Shown here: positions 1 to 9,159 of the stretch, piece by piece
Layout of the letters: the number at the start of each line of letters is the position of its first letter
Numbering within the stretch: position 1 is the stretch's first letter
Assembly: GCA_041569895.1 (NCBI GenBank)
Contig: JBFFXF010000240.1
Span: 1-11,774 of the forward strand
DNA from: JBFFXF01 sp041569895
Lineage (GTDB): Bacteria > Planctomycetota > UBA8108 > JACQVS01
Length of the DNA stretch: 11,774 bases
Direction: 5' to 3'
Translations under genes and position numbers: made by a program
The notes under the pieces: generated by a model
The model's input: the letters and a program-made list of their open reading frames with translations, nothing else
What the model was told of the DNA's origin: nothing
Database searches by the model: none

Positions 1-195
1 GAGCACGAGGCGACGACCTCGAAGATCGGCGAGGACCAGATCTTCTACTGCAACCAGCGCGGCATCTCGACCGAGGACGCGGTCTCGATGATCGTCAACG
101 GCTTCTGCAAGGAGGTCCTGCGCGAGCTGCCGATGGAGTTCGCGGTCGAGGCGCAGAAGCTGCTCGAGATCAGCCGACGCTTCCCTCGAGGCTGA
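1..195 (+). CDS. sufB: SufB, Fe-S cluster scaffold subunit (3' end only)
   Basis: This is the last 64 codons of SufB, read in frame 1 and ending at TGA 193-195; the rest lies upstream of the window. SufB forms the SufBC2D scaffold on which new Fe-S clusters are built in the cytoplasm. The fragment opens with EHEATTSKIGEDQ and continues with RGISTEDAVSMIVNGFCKEV and ELPMEFAVEAQKLLEIS, the highly conserved SufB C-terminus. Counting back from the stop, the opening E-H-E falls where E. coli SufB has E432-H433-E434, residues tied to cluster assembly together with SufB C405 and SufD H360 (family knowledge, aligned by eye). The last residues, RRFPRG, differ from the usual ending. sufC follows after 66 nt. 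Identity is very secure; only completeness is unknown. Confidence 0.97.
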   Translation, partial: EHEATTSKIGEDQIFYCNQRGISTEDAVSMIVNGFCKEVLRELPMEFAVEAQKLLEISRRFPRG

Positions 196-261
196 TCGTC
201 AACCGGAACGAGAATCACCACAAAAGCACCGCAGAGGCAAGAAAACAAGGGCAAGGAGACG

Positions 262-1020
<759 letters not shown>

Positions 1021-1106
1021 ACGATGGCGTTTGAGAGACGATGGTGTTTAGAGAAGGCGTTCGAGAGGCCGAGCCGGGACGAAAAGAGAACAACGGGACA
1101 CAGGAC

Positions 1107-2440
<1,334 letters not shown>

Positions 2441-2444
<4 letters not shown>

Positions 2445-3712
2445 GCCCGACGACGCGAGTCGAACCCGGAAAGCGCAGCGAGCCGGCAGGCGCCGGCTTC
2501 GACGCGGAGCGCGTCCGGGCGGACTTCCCGATCCTGTCGACGACGGTTCACGGCAAGCCGCTCGTCTTCCTCGACAGCGCGGCGACCACCCAGAAGCCGC
2601 GTGCGGTGATCGAGCGCGTCGACCGGTACTACCGCTCCGAGAACGCCAACATCCACCGCGGCGTCTACGCGTTGAGCGAGACGTCGACCCGCGAGTACGA
2701 GGAGGCGCGCCACAAGGTGCGCGCATTCCTGAACGCGCGGGACGAGCACGAGATCGTCTTCGTGCGCGGGACCACCGAGGGGCTCAACTTGATCGCCAGC
2801 TGCGTCGGCCGGAGTCGCATCCGGCGCGGCGACGAGGTGGTGATCTCGCACATGGAGCACCACTCGAACATCGTCCCGTGGCAGATGATCTGCGAGGAAC
2901 GCGGCGCGAAGCTGCGCGTCATCCCGATGAACGATCGCGGCGAGCTGCTGCTCGACGAGTACGAGAAGCTGCTCGGTCCGAAGACGCGCGTGGTGTCCGT
3001 GGTGCACCAGTCGAACGCCCTCGGGACCGTCAACCCGGTCGGCGAGATGTGCAAGCTCGCCCGCGAGGCCGGCGCGCTCTTCGTCATCGACGGCGCCCAG
3101 TCCGCGGCGCACGGACCGATCGACGTCCAGGAGATCGACTGCGACTTCTACGTCATCTCGAGCCACAAGATCTACGGGCCGACCGGCGCCGGCGCGGTCT
3201 ACGGGCGGCGCGAGCTCCTCGAGGAGCTGCCGCCATACCAGGGCGGCGGCGACATGATCCGCACGGTGACCTTCGAAAAGACCACGTACGCGCCGCCGCC
3301 CGCGAAGTTCGAGGCGGGGACGCCCAACATCGTCGGCGCGATCGCCATGGGCACGGCGATCGACTACCTCGCCGGCGTCGACCGGGCGGCCGTCGCGCGA
3401 CACGAGGCCGACCTGCTCCGTCTCGCCACCGACGCCGTCTCGAGCCTGCCCGGCGTCCGCGTGATCGGCGCGGCGCGCGAGAAGTCGAGCGTGCTGTCGT
3501 TCGTCCTCGGCGACGTCCACCCGCACGACGTCGGGACGATCCTCGACCAGGACGGAGTCGCCGTGCGCACGGGGCACCACTGCGCGCAGCCGGTGATGCA
3601 GTTCTTCGGCGTGCCGGCGACTGTGCGCGCCTCGTTCGCGATGTACAACACCCGCGAGGACGTCGACGCGCTGGTGCGGTCGCTCGAGCGCGTGATCCAG
3701 ATCTTCAGCTGA
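2441..3712 (+). CDS. sufS: SufS, group II cysteine desulfurase
   Basis: A 423-residue PLP enzyme that converts L-cysteine to L-alanine and holds the sulfur as a persulfide for SufU. Key residues are intact: H140 in MEHHSN stacks on PLP, K243 in SSHKIYGPTG forms the Schiff base, and C381 in RTGHHCAQP is the persulfide-carrying cysteine. All three sit 17 residues later than in E. coli SufS (H123, K226, C364), so the core is collinear and the extra length is a Pro/Lys/Arg-rich N-terminus (MSPTTRVEPGKRSEPAGAG). Other SufS hallmarks are FLDSAATTQKP, NANIHRGVY and ARFEAGTPN-like KFEAGTPNIVG. The ATG overlaps the sufD stop by ATGA; sufU starts 12 nt downstream. The short C381 loop and SufU neighbour fit a SufU-dependent desulfurase. 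Confidence 0.97.
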
Positions 3713-3724
3713 TTCCCGAAACCG

Positions 3725-4180
3725 ATGTCGGACCTGCGCGAGCTCTACCAGGAAGTGATCCTGGATCACAACAAGAGCCCCCGGAACTTCCGGGAGATGG
3801 ACGACCCGAGCCGGACGAGCGAGGGCGTCAATCCGCTCTGCGGCGACCGCATCAAGGTCTTCGTCAAGCTCGGAGAGGACGGTGGGATCGAGGACATCAG
3901 TTTCCAGGGCTCCGGCTGCGCCATCTCGAAGGCGTCCGCCTCGCTGATGAGCAGCGCCGTCAAGGGCAAGTCCCGCGAGGAGGCCGAGGCGCTCTTCCAC
4001 CGCTTCCAGAAGCTGGTGACCGCGAGTCTCGACGCGCTCCCGGACGTCGAGGGGCTCGGCAAGCTCGCCGTCTTCGCCGGCGTGCGCGAGTTCCCGACGC
4101 GCGTCAAGTGCGCGGTGCTCTCGTGGCACGCCCTGAACGCCGCGCTGCGGGGCGACGAGCAACCGGTGTCGACGGAGTGA
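3725..4180 (+). CDS. sufU: SufU, zinc-dependent sulfurtransferase partner of SufS
   Basis: A 151-residue IscU-fold protein. In Gram-positive bacteria and others SufU accepts persulfide sulfur from SufS by zinc-ligand exchange and passes it to SufBC2D, taking the role of SufE. The zinc site is complete: C39 and D41 in NPLCGD, C65 in GSGCAIS and C129 in VKCAVLSWHAL. The segment GKSREEAEALFHRFQKLV (about residues 81-98) is the insertion that distinguishes SufU from IscU. The IscU LPPVK chaperone motif is absent (EFPTRVK instead), also as in SufU. The start ATG is 12 nt after the sufS stop, with no clear Shine-Dalgarno sequence, so coupling to sufS translation is plausible. Assignment is secure from motifs plus operon context. 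Confidence 0.95.
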   Translation: MSDLRELYQEVILDHNKSPRNFREMDDPSRTSEGVNPLCGDRIKVFVKLGEDGGIEDISFQGSGCAISKASASLMSSAVKGKSREEAEALFHRFQKLVTASLDALPDVEGLGKLAVFAGVREFPTRVKCAVLSWHALNAALRGDEQPVSTE

Positions 4181-4194
4181 CGCCCCGATGAGAA

Positions 4195-4224
4195 CGGCGA
4201 CCGCGTCGGCGACGCGAGAGGCCG
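4195..4224 (+). other. Small hairpin in the sufU-sufT gap
   Basis: CGCGTC (4202-4207) pairs perfectly with GACGCG (4211-4216) around a GGC loop. CGGC (4195-4198) with GCCG (4221-4224) can extend the stem across an internal loop. No T-run follows, so it does not look like an intrinsic terminator. It may affect the mRNA between sufU and sufT, or be incidental in GC-rich DNA. Confidence 0.35.
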
Positions 4225-4234
4225 GCAACACGAA

Positions 4235-4240
4235 AGAGGA
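4235..4240 (+). promoter_or_regulatory. Shine-Dalgarno site fixing the GTG start of sufT
   Basis: AGAGGA is followed by a 6-nt spacer (AAAACC) and GTG 4247. No ATG in this frame lies near the start of the domain, so this site decides the start codon. Confidence 0.7.
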
Positions 4241-4246
4241 AAAACC

Positions 4247-4783
4247 GTGAGCGAGTCAACCGGCGAGAAAGCCGATCCGAAGACCGAGAAGCCCGAGGGC
4301 GACAAGTCCCTCGACGAGCGCATCGTCGACGTCCTCAGGACGTGCTACGACCCGGAGATTCCGGTCGACATCTACGAGCTCGGGCTGATCTACAACGTCG
4401 AGGTCCTCGAGGGCGACGCCGCGAGGGAGGCGGTCGCGGCGGCGAGACCGAGCACGCCCGCGCCCTCGGCGCCGTCTGGAATGCCGCCAGGAGCACCGCC
4501 GGGAGCGCAGCCGCCGACCGCAACCGCGGAACCGGCGGCCGCAGAGAGCGCGAGGGACGAGAAGCCGGCCGAGCAGCCCGCGATTGACGACCCCGTCGTG
4601 CGCATCACGATGACGCTGACCTCACCGATGTGCCCCGTCGCCGGCATCCTGCCACCCGAGGTCGAGCAAAAAGTCCGCAGCCTCGAGGGCGTGGCGGACG
4701 CCCGAGTCAACCTCGTCTGGGACCCACCGTGGAACCCGAACATGATGAGCGAGGCGGCCAGGCTGAAGCTCAATATGTTTTGA
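4247..4783 (+). CDS. sufT: SufT-like MIP18/DUF59 protein with Ala/Pro-rich insert
   Basis: A 178-residue protein of the MIP18/DUF59 family. SufT members help mature or deliver Fe-S clusters and are often encoded at the end of suf operons. The domain starts near residue 21 (LDERIVDVLRTCYDPEIPVD, then YELGLIYNVEV), with D35-E37 of the DPE motif. It resumes at about 117 (VRITMTLTSPMCPVAG; the conserved cysteine is C129) and ends with LVWDPPWNPNMMSEAARL. Between the halves, residues about 57-114 are an Ala/Pro/Gly/Glu-rich insert where relatives have only a short hairpin of a few residues, so the protein is far longer than the usual 100-110. The N-terminal 20 residues are charged and probably disordered. 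The start is GTG 4247, supported by GAGGA at 4236-4240 with 6-nt spacing. It lies 66 nt after sufU. The symbol is by context; other DUF59 roles (PaaD-like) are less likely. Confidence 0.88.
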   Translation: MSESTGEKADPKTEKPEGDKSLDERIVDVLRTCYDPEIPVDIYELGLIYNVEVLEGDAAREAVAAARPSTPAPSAPSGMPPGAPPGAQPPTATAEPAAAESARDEKPAEQPAIDDPVVRITMTLTSPMCPVAGILPPEVEQKVRSLEGVADARVNLVWDPPWNPNMMSEAARLKLNMF

Positions 4784-4864
4784 GCCCCCCTTCCGTTCCC
4801 GTCCCCGGTCCCGTGCCCGAACAGCTGCTCGACTCCGAGAGCGAGACCCTGCAACGCATCTATA

Positions 4865-5084
4865 AGGAAAGCAGGAAGAAGAGGAAGGCAGGAAACGAGG
4901 CTATCCGACGAATCAAGTCTCCACGCGAGACCGCGAGCCGGTCAGAGCTGTCGCGGCGCCAGTTCGCGCCGCACCTCTGTCGTTAAAAGCTGAACGCCTT
5001 CGTTTCTCGGCTCCGGCCTCGAGTCCGGAAGAATCATTCGGAGCACCTGTCCGTTTCCTGCTTTCATGAGCTTCCTGCCTTCCT
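4865..5084. repeat. 33-bp imperfect inverted repeat of GAARGCAGGAA units
   Basis: The left arm 4865-4897 and the reverse complement of the right arm 5052-5084 align without gaps over 33 nt with 27 matches. Each arm contains two copies of a GAARGCAGGAA unit separated by a few bases, so the element has four copies: two on + at left and two on - at right. The arms are 154 bp apart. Purine-rich AAGGAAAGCAGGAAG-type stretches are, as I remember, dispersed between genes in several Verrucomicrobia and Planctomycetes genomes, so a genome-wide repeat family is plausible. No transposase or target-site duplication is seen. Confidence 0.7.
4953..4972. other. GC-rich hairpin inside the inverted-repeat loop
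   Basis: GCGGCGC (4953-4959) pairs perfectly with GCGCCGC (4966-4972) around a 6-nt loop. AGAG (4944-4947) and CTCT (4976-4979) could extend it over an internal loop. There is no T-run on either side, so a rho-independent terminator is not supported. It remains the best stem in the convergent gap and might slow or process either transcript. Confidence 0.4.
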
Positions 5085-5179
5085 CCTGAATCGTCTGACA
5101 GCAGACTCCCGGGGTAAAGTCTCCCTTCCGGGCGTGCAGCGATTCCGGGGGCGTTCGATGACGAGCGGAGTGACGATGG

Positions 5180-7114
5180 CTACTCACACCGGTCATACCC
5201 CGCGCAGCCCAGGAACTCGTCGGAGTCCAGGCTGTCCGGGCCCGGGCCGCAAGGGGCGCCCGGGGGGCCCGGGTCGGCGGGTGGGGCGCCGCCCGAGAAG
5301 AGGAACTGGAGGAGCATCACCGCGTCGGAGATGACGATCTCGCCGTCGTTGTCTCCGTCAGCCGACTCGAGGCATTCGGGCGACGGTCCGCCGGTGAAGA
5401 GGAAGTTCAGCAGGAAGAGCGGGTCGGCGACGTTGAGCTCGCCGTCGACGTTCGGATCGCCGCGATGAAAGCGCACCTCGCATACGTCCAGCGCGGCGTT
5501 CCCGTTGCGGTCGATCGACGGATCGCTGGCGATCTCGCACGCGTCGAGAACGCCGTTCTCGTTGCAGTCCTCCCCGACCAGCGACTCGATCTCGCACGCG
5601 TCGTCGATGGTGTTGCCGTTGCAGTCCCTCTCGGGTGAGTCGACGCGGCAGTCCCCGTCGAACGCGACGAAGGTGACCGAGCCCTGCGCCCAGGCGCCGC
5701 GATTCACGCCCCCGTCGGTGACCACGCAGAAGACCCAGTAGGTCCCCGGCTGGAGCTCCGACGAGTTGATCACGCCGACGCCGAGGTGACCGTCGAGGAA
5801 CTGCGCGGTCGACACGGGGATCATCGTGCCATCGAGCACCGGCTGGTCGTTCAGGAAGACGCTCACCCAGAGGTCGTCGTTCTCCGGATCATCGACCGCC
5901 CACCGGATGGCGTACGAATCGCCGCCGTGCAGCTTCCGGGTCTCTCCCGGCGGAGGAGTGAAGACGGTGATCTCGGGCGATCGGTTCTGCGGCGGGTTGA
6001 CGACGAGGCGGTACGACGTGTTCGTCGCGCCGTCCTTGCCCGTCACCAGCACGTGGTACCACCCCTCGGGACGGCCCTCGAGCGGTATCACTTCGCGGTT
6101 CTCGGTTCCCGCCGACCTCGCGACCTCCTTGCCGCCGGCGTCGAGCAGGGCGAGGTCGAGATCGCCGTCGGCGTGCGCGAAGTCGATGCGCACGAAGTCG
6201 CCGGGGCCGCCGGTGTCGTTCGCGTAGAAGCTGAAGTAGTCGTCGCTGCCGAGGAGCAGGTTGAGGTCCTCGATGACGCGCTTCGGGTTGCACGGCCCGA
6301 GATTGGGGCTGAACGGCCGGCCGGCCGGCCGGTCGGCGAGGTCCTCGAGGCTGTCGTTCGGCTCGTAGCGGTCCGGCGCGTTGTGCGGGTCGCCGATCGT
6401 CACCTTCACGCGAGCGACGTTGTTGTCCTCGTTCGATTCCAGGATGTGATCGACCGGATCGACGGTCGATTCGAGCCAGTACATGCCATCCGGCAGCCCG
6501 GTGATGTCGATGAACTGGCCCTCGAGATCCTTCTCGTAGACGTCGATCCAGCCGACCGAGAGGCCCTGGATCAATCCCTCGCAGCTCCGGAACTGGCCGA
6601 TCGGCACGAAATTGGGAAGTCTGGAGTTGAACACCTCGAGGTCGAGGATGCAGAAGCTGGTCTTCGCGGATTCCGCGATGACGTCGCCGACGCCGTCCCC
6701 CGGCAGGACCTCGCGCAGGCGGTAGAGCGCCCAGTCCTCGAGGTGGATGTGGTTGTGCCCCTCGTGGTGCACGAAGACTCCCGCCGGGCGCTCCTCGAAG
6801 GAGCCGTCCTCGCGGAAGATCCTCTGCACCACCTCCTGGGTGCCGGCGATGAAGTTCGGCGTCTGCCCCTCGAGATAGAGCTTCCCGAGGCCGGTGTTCC
6901 CGGTGCCGTTCCTGAACCGCAGGAGCGTGCGGCCGGGCAGGGTCTCGATGTCGAGCTCGTTGTCGAAGAGGTCGGCGCGGCGGACGAAGATGTCGGGCAG
7001 GAGAAGGTCATCCTGGGCGCCCAGCGGCGAACACGCCAGCGCCACGAGGAACGCGAGGGCGCGTATCACGCTCGCTGCTCCCCCTCGCCTTTCCTCGTCT
7101 CGCCGCTCCGGCAT
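5180..7114 (-). CDS. Secreted lysyl-oxidase-like protein with PPC-like, Ig-like and dockerin-like modules
   Basis: A 644-residue secreted protein. A signal peptide ends near LGAQ (33-34). The lysyl oxidase domain (about 38-240) is copper-dependent in its family and oxidises primary amines or peptidyl lysine. Visible active site: H117, H120, H122, H124 in HEGHNHIH (same spacing as HSCHQHYH of animal LOX), K151 in KTSFC and Y193 in DVYEKDL, which align with human LOX K320 and Y355 that form lysyl tyrosylquinone. Then come a PPC-like domain (about 249-373, RYEPNDS to YRLVV), an Ig-like region (380-485), three DCNGN...DACEI units (497-547; the third has lost its first Cys) and a double EF-hand dockerin-like tail (549-644). 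The start is ATG 7114, overlapping the upstream stop as TGATG. GTG 7117 or GTG 7069 (V17 region, nearer the signal core) are alternatives. The real substrate is unknown. Confidence 0.88.
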   Translation of the reverse strand: MPERRDEERRGGAASVIRALAFLVALACSPLGAQDDLLLPDIFVRRADLFDNELDIETLPGRTLLRFRNGTGNTGLGKLYLEGQTPNFIAGTQEVVQRIFREDGSFEERPAGVFVHHEGHNHIHLEDWALYRLREVLPGDGVGDVIAESAKTSFCILDLEVFNSRLPNFVPIGQFRSCEGLIQGLSVGWIDVYEKDLEGQFIDITGLPDGMYWLESTVDPVDHILESNEDNNVARVKVTIGDPHNAPDRYEPNDSLEDLADRPAGRPFSPNLGPCNPKRVIEDLNLLLGSDDYFSFYANDTGGPGDFVRIDFAHADGDLDLALLDAGGKEVARSAGTENREVIPLEGRPEGWYHVLVTGKDGATNTSYRLVVNPPQNRSPEITVFTPPPGETRKLHGGDSYAIRWAVDDPENDDLWVSVFLNDQPVLDGTMIPVSTAQFLDGHLGVGVINSSELQPGTYWVFCVVTDGGVNRGAWAQGSVTFVAFDGDCRVDSPERDCNGNTIDDACEIESLVGEDCNENGVLDACEIASDPSIDRNGNAALDVCEVRFHRGDPNVDGELNVADPLFLLNFLFTGGPSPECLESADGDNDGEIVISDAVMLLQFLFSGGAPPADPGPPGAPCGPGPDSLDSDEFLGCAGYDRCE

Positions 7115-8976
7115 CACGTCCCCTCGCAGGCGGTGTAGCTCTCGCAGTCGATGCCGTCCTCGTCGGGATCCGGCCCGCAGGTGATCGGCTCCGGAATCGG
7201 AGCGCCGCCGACGAAGAGGAAGTTGAAGATGTAGACGGCGTCACTGACGTCGACGTCGCCCGTGTTGTTCGAGTCGCCGGCATCCGCGCAGTCGAGCCTC
7301 AGATCGAGCTGCAGAAAGAGCGCCACCAGGATGCGGACGCCGTCGCTCAGGTCGACGATGCCATCGCCGTTGGAGTCACCGCGAATGAATTGCGGCAGCG
7401 GGGGCTCCGTGACCTCCGCCCGGACCGTTTCCGTGTCCGAATCGCGCGTGTCGTTGACCGTCAGGCGGAAGCGATACGTGGACGGCTGCGTGAACGTGAC
7501 CGTCGTGATGGCCTCGTCCGGGGTGGCGATGCTGACTCCCGAGCTCGGTCCGGAGATCCTCGCCCAGCGGTAACTGAGCGGGCCGGGGCCGTCGCCGCCG
7601 TCGTCGGAGGTGCTGCCGTCCAGCGTCACCTCGGCGGAGCCGTCGACCAGCGTCACGTCCGGCGGACTCGGATCGGTGACGATGCGCGCCGTCGGCCGGT
7701 TGTTCGGCGGACCGGAGGAGATGACGCGGTAGAGGTTGTTCTCGAGAGCGCAGACGTACATCTCGCCGCGCCCGTCGACGCCGAACGCCGAGACGCTGGT
7801 GAAGCGGCCGGCGATCCCGGCGTTGAGCTCCGCAGTGTGATCAACCAGGTCGGTGAAGTTCCCCTGCTCGTCGACGCGGAAGCTCTTGATCCAGTGGTTG
7901 GTGTAGTCCGCGAAGAAGTAGCGTCCGTGCAGGTCGGGCATGCTGCAGCCGCGGTAGACGACGCCACCGGTGACCGACCGCCCCGGCGTCCGCCCCAGGA
8001 ACGCGCTCGAGTGGTTGTACTCGTAGATGGGGGCGACCTGGACGCCCGGCCCGGGCCGTGTGCCGGCGCTGAAAGTGTGGTCGCCCTCGCGGATCCGCCA
8101 CTCGTAGTTCTCGCCGCCCGCACTGTCGCCCGGCTGGAAGTCGATCTCCTCCCAGGCGCCCTGGCCGACGTCGGCGATGTACATGTCGCCGGTCACGGGG
8201 TCGAAGCTGAAACGCCACGGGTTGCGCAGGCCGAGCGCCCAGATCTCGGGGCGGCCGGCGGTGTCGCGGTAGGGATTCGTCGCCGGAATGGCGTAGGGAT
8301 CGCCGCCGTCGACGTCGATGCGGAGGATCTTGCCGAGGAACGACCCCATGTGCTGCCCGCTCGAGCACGGGTCGCCGCCGCTGCCGCCGTCGCCGGTCGA
8401 GATGTAGAGGTATCCGTCGTTCGGCCCGAACTGGAGCTGCCCGCCGTTGTGGTTGCCGTAGGGCTGGCAGAACTCGAGGAGGATCTGCTCGGAGGCCGGG
8501 TCGGCGCGATTCGGGTCGGCGTCGGAGACCTGGAACCGCGACACGACGGTCTCGGAATCACGGTTCGAGGGACACCCCGGCGGTGGCGAGCTCGAGCACA
8601 CCCCCCTCATCGGGCGGGTGTAGTTGACGTAGAAGTACCCATTCGTCGCGTAATCGGGATGGAAAGCCAGACCGAGCAGGCCGCGCTCGCCGCAGCAGCG
8701 CACGCGCGATCGGATGTCGAGAAACGGCGCCGGCAGGAGCCTGTCGCTCGTGATGTCGACGACGCGGATGAGCCCGTTCTGGTCGACGACGAAGATCCGG
8801 TCGGTGTCTCCCGGAGGCGTCGCGACATCGACCGGGCGGCTGATCCCGGTCGTCACCAGCTCGAGCTGGATCGCCTCGCCCTCGACGGTGGCGACTCCCT
8901 CGCACTCGAACGCGACTGCAGAGGAAATGATCAGAAACGACAAGGACACTCCCAACACGGCACGGTCGAACTTCAT
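7114..8976 (-). CDS. Secreted PQQ-type sugar dehydrogenase (GSDH family) with PKD-like and dockerin-like domains
   Basis: A 620-residue secreted beta-propeller of the glucose/sorbosone dehydrogenase family. These enzymes oxidise aldoses outside the cytoplasm using pyrroloquinoline quinone. The signal peptide is MKFDRAVLGVSLSFLIISSA...AFEC. The propeller (about 36-420) shows RGLLGLAFHPDYATNGYFY with H106 (matching the general base H144 of soluble glucose dehydrogenase), GNHNGGQLQFGPNDGYLYIS, GKILRIDVDGG, GLRNPWR with R251-N252, YIADVGQGAWEEID and TGGVVYRG. A PKD-like domain follows (about 427-525), then a dockerin-like tail (530-620) ending in a Cys-rich DCESYTACEGT. The frame is open further upstream to 9090, but the signal peptide and AAGGAG at 8987-8982 fix the start at 8976. 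The stop overlaps the next gene's start, so the LOX-like gene is probably cotranslated. No PQQ synthesis genes are in the window. Confidence 0.92.
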   Translation of the reverse strand: MKFDRAVLGVSLSFLIISSAVAFECEGVATVEGEAIQLELVTTGISRPVDVATPPGDTDRIFVVDQNGLIRVVDITSDRLLPAPFLDIRSRVRCCGERGLLGLAFHPDYATNGYFYVNYTRPMRGVCSSSPPPGCPSNRDSETVVSRFQVSDADPNRADPASEQILLEFCQPYGNHNGGQLQFGPNDGYLYISTGDGGSGGDPCSSGQHMGSFLGKILRIDVDGGDPYAIPATNPYRDTAGRPEIWALGLRNPWRFSFDPVTGDMYIADVGQGAWEEIDFQPGDSAGGENYEWRIREGDHTFSAGTRPGPGVQVAPIYEYNHSSAFLGRTPGRSVTGGVVYRGCSMPDLHGRYFFADYTNHWIKSFRVDEQGNFTDLVDHTAELNAGIAGRFTSVSAFGVDGRGEMYVCALENNLYRVISSGPPNNRPTARIVTDPSPPDVTLVDGSAEVTLDGSTSDDGGDGPGPLSYRWARISGPSSGVSIATPDEAITTVTFTQPSTYRFRLTVNDTRDSDTETVRAEVTEPPLPQFIRGDSNGDGIVDLSDGVRILVALFLQLDLRLDCADAGDSNNTGDVDVSDAVYIFNFLFVGGAPIPEPITCGPDPDEDGIDCESYTACEGT

Positions 8977-8981
8977 GGCCT

Positions 8982-8987
8982 CTCCTT
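8982..8987 (-). promoter_or_regulatory. Shine-Dalgarno site fixing the start of the PQQ dehydrogenase
   Basis: On the minus strand AAGGAG is followed by 5 nt (AGGCC) and ATG 8976. This strong site, together with the signal peptide that starts there, rejects the longer reading from 9090, whose extra 38 residues are Arg/Pro/Glu-rich and unlike a signal sequence. Confidence 0.85.
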
Positions 8988-9031
8988 CCCGGAAGGGGCG
9001 GTGGTCGAGGGGTTCCCCGTCTCCAGTTTCG

Positions 9032-9067
9032 CGAGGAGAGCGCATCCGCTGCGCTGGTGGCTCCTCG
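9032..9067. other. Bulged hairpin in the divergent intergenic region
   Basis: An outer 7-bp stem CGAGGAG (9032-9038) / CTCCTCG (9061-9067) encloses a perfect inner 6-bp stem AGCGCA (9039-9044) / TGCGCT (9050-9055) with a 5-nt loop TCCGC. The only interruption is a GGTGG bulge (9056-9060) on one side. No T-run follows on either strand. If transcribed with the minus-strand gene it would lie 56-91 nt before the start codon, a possible 5' UTR structure. Confidence 0.5.
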
Positions 9068-9159
9068 GGGGGTCGAACCCATCGCTTCATCCCAAGCTAC
9101 CATTTAACCGCGTCTTCCGGCCCCTCGCAACATACAGGCCAGACGCCCTGTCGGAATCG

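Larger units (their letters stand above)
4784..5179. other. Convergent intergenic region, no gene recognised
   Basis: These 396 nt separate the end of the suf operon (+) from the end of the lysyl-oxidase-like gene (-). Open frames crossing it are low-complexity translations of purine-rich DNA with no recognisable domain and no convincing start. It holds the 33-bp inverted repeat at 4865-5084 and a hairpin at 4953-4972. No hairpin followed by a T-run was found in either direction, so the expected terminators for the two converging transcripts were not identified. Base use is more purine-skewed (AGGAAG-rich on the left, its complement on the right) than in the flanking genes. Confidence 0.7.

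Noticed and set aside
1041..1106. Longer SufD starting at ATG 1041
   Set aside because: The 22 extra residues do not resemble SufD, and the conserved N-terminal region begins shortly after M at 1107. The upstream start has no better ribosome site.
5105..5145. Possible terminator hairpins (CCCGG...CCGGG, AGACT...AGTCT) downstream of the LOX-like gene
   Set aside because: Stems are only 5 bp with long loops and no T-run follows on the minus strand, so an intrinsic terminator cannot be supported.
4942..5196. An 84-codon minus-strand open frame in the convergent gap
   Set aside because: Its translation is mostly low-complexity sequence from the inverted-repeat arm (EEGRKLMKAGNGQ), it overlaps the end of the LOX-like gene, and no ribosome site or domain supports it.
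8977..9090. Longer PQQ dehydrogenase starting at 9090
   Set aside because: The added 38 residues are Arg/Pro/Glu-rich and would bury the signal peptide. A strong Shine-Dalgarno sequence and a textbook signal sequence place the start at 8976.
9055..9095. tRNA 3'-end look-alike on the minus strand (GGGTTCGACC ... AGGAGCC-A-CCA)
   Set aside because: The T-loop sequence, a 7-nt acceptor-like strand, a discriminator base and CCA are in the right order. However, the T stem pairs at only three positions, there is no matching 5' acceptor strand (GGCTCCT) at the right distance, and there is no anticodon arm. At most a chance match or a degraded remnant.
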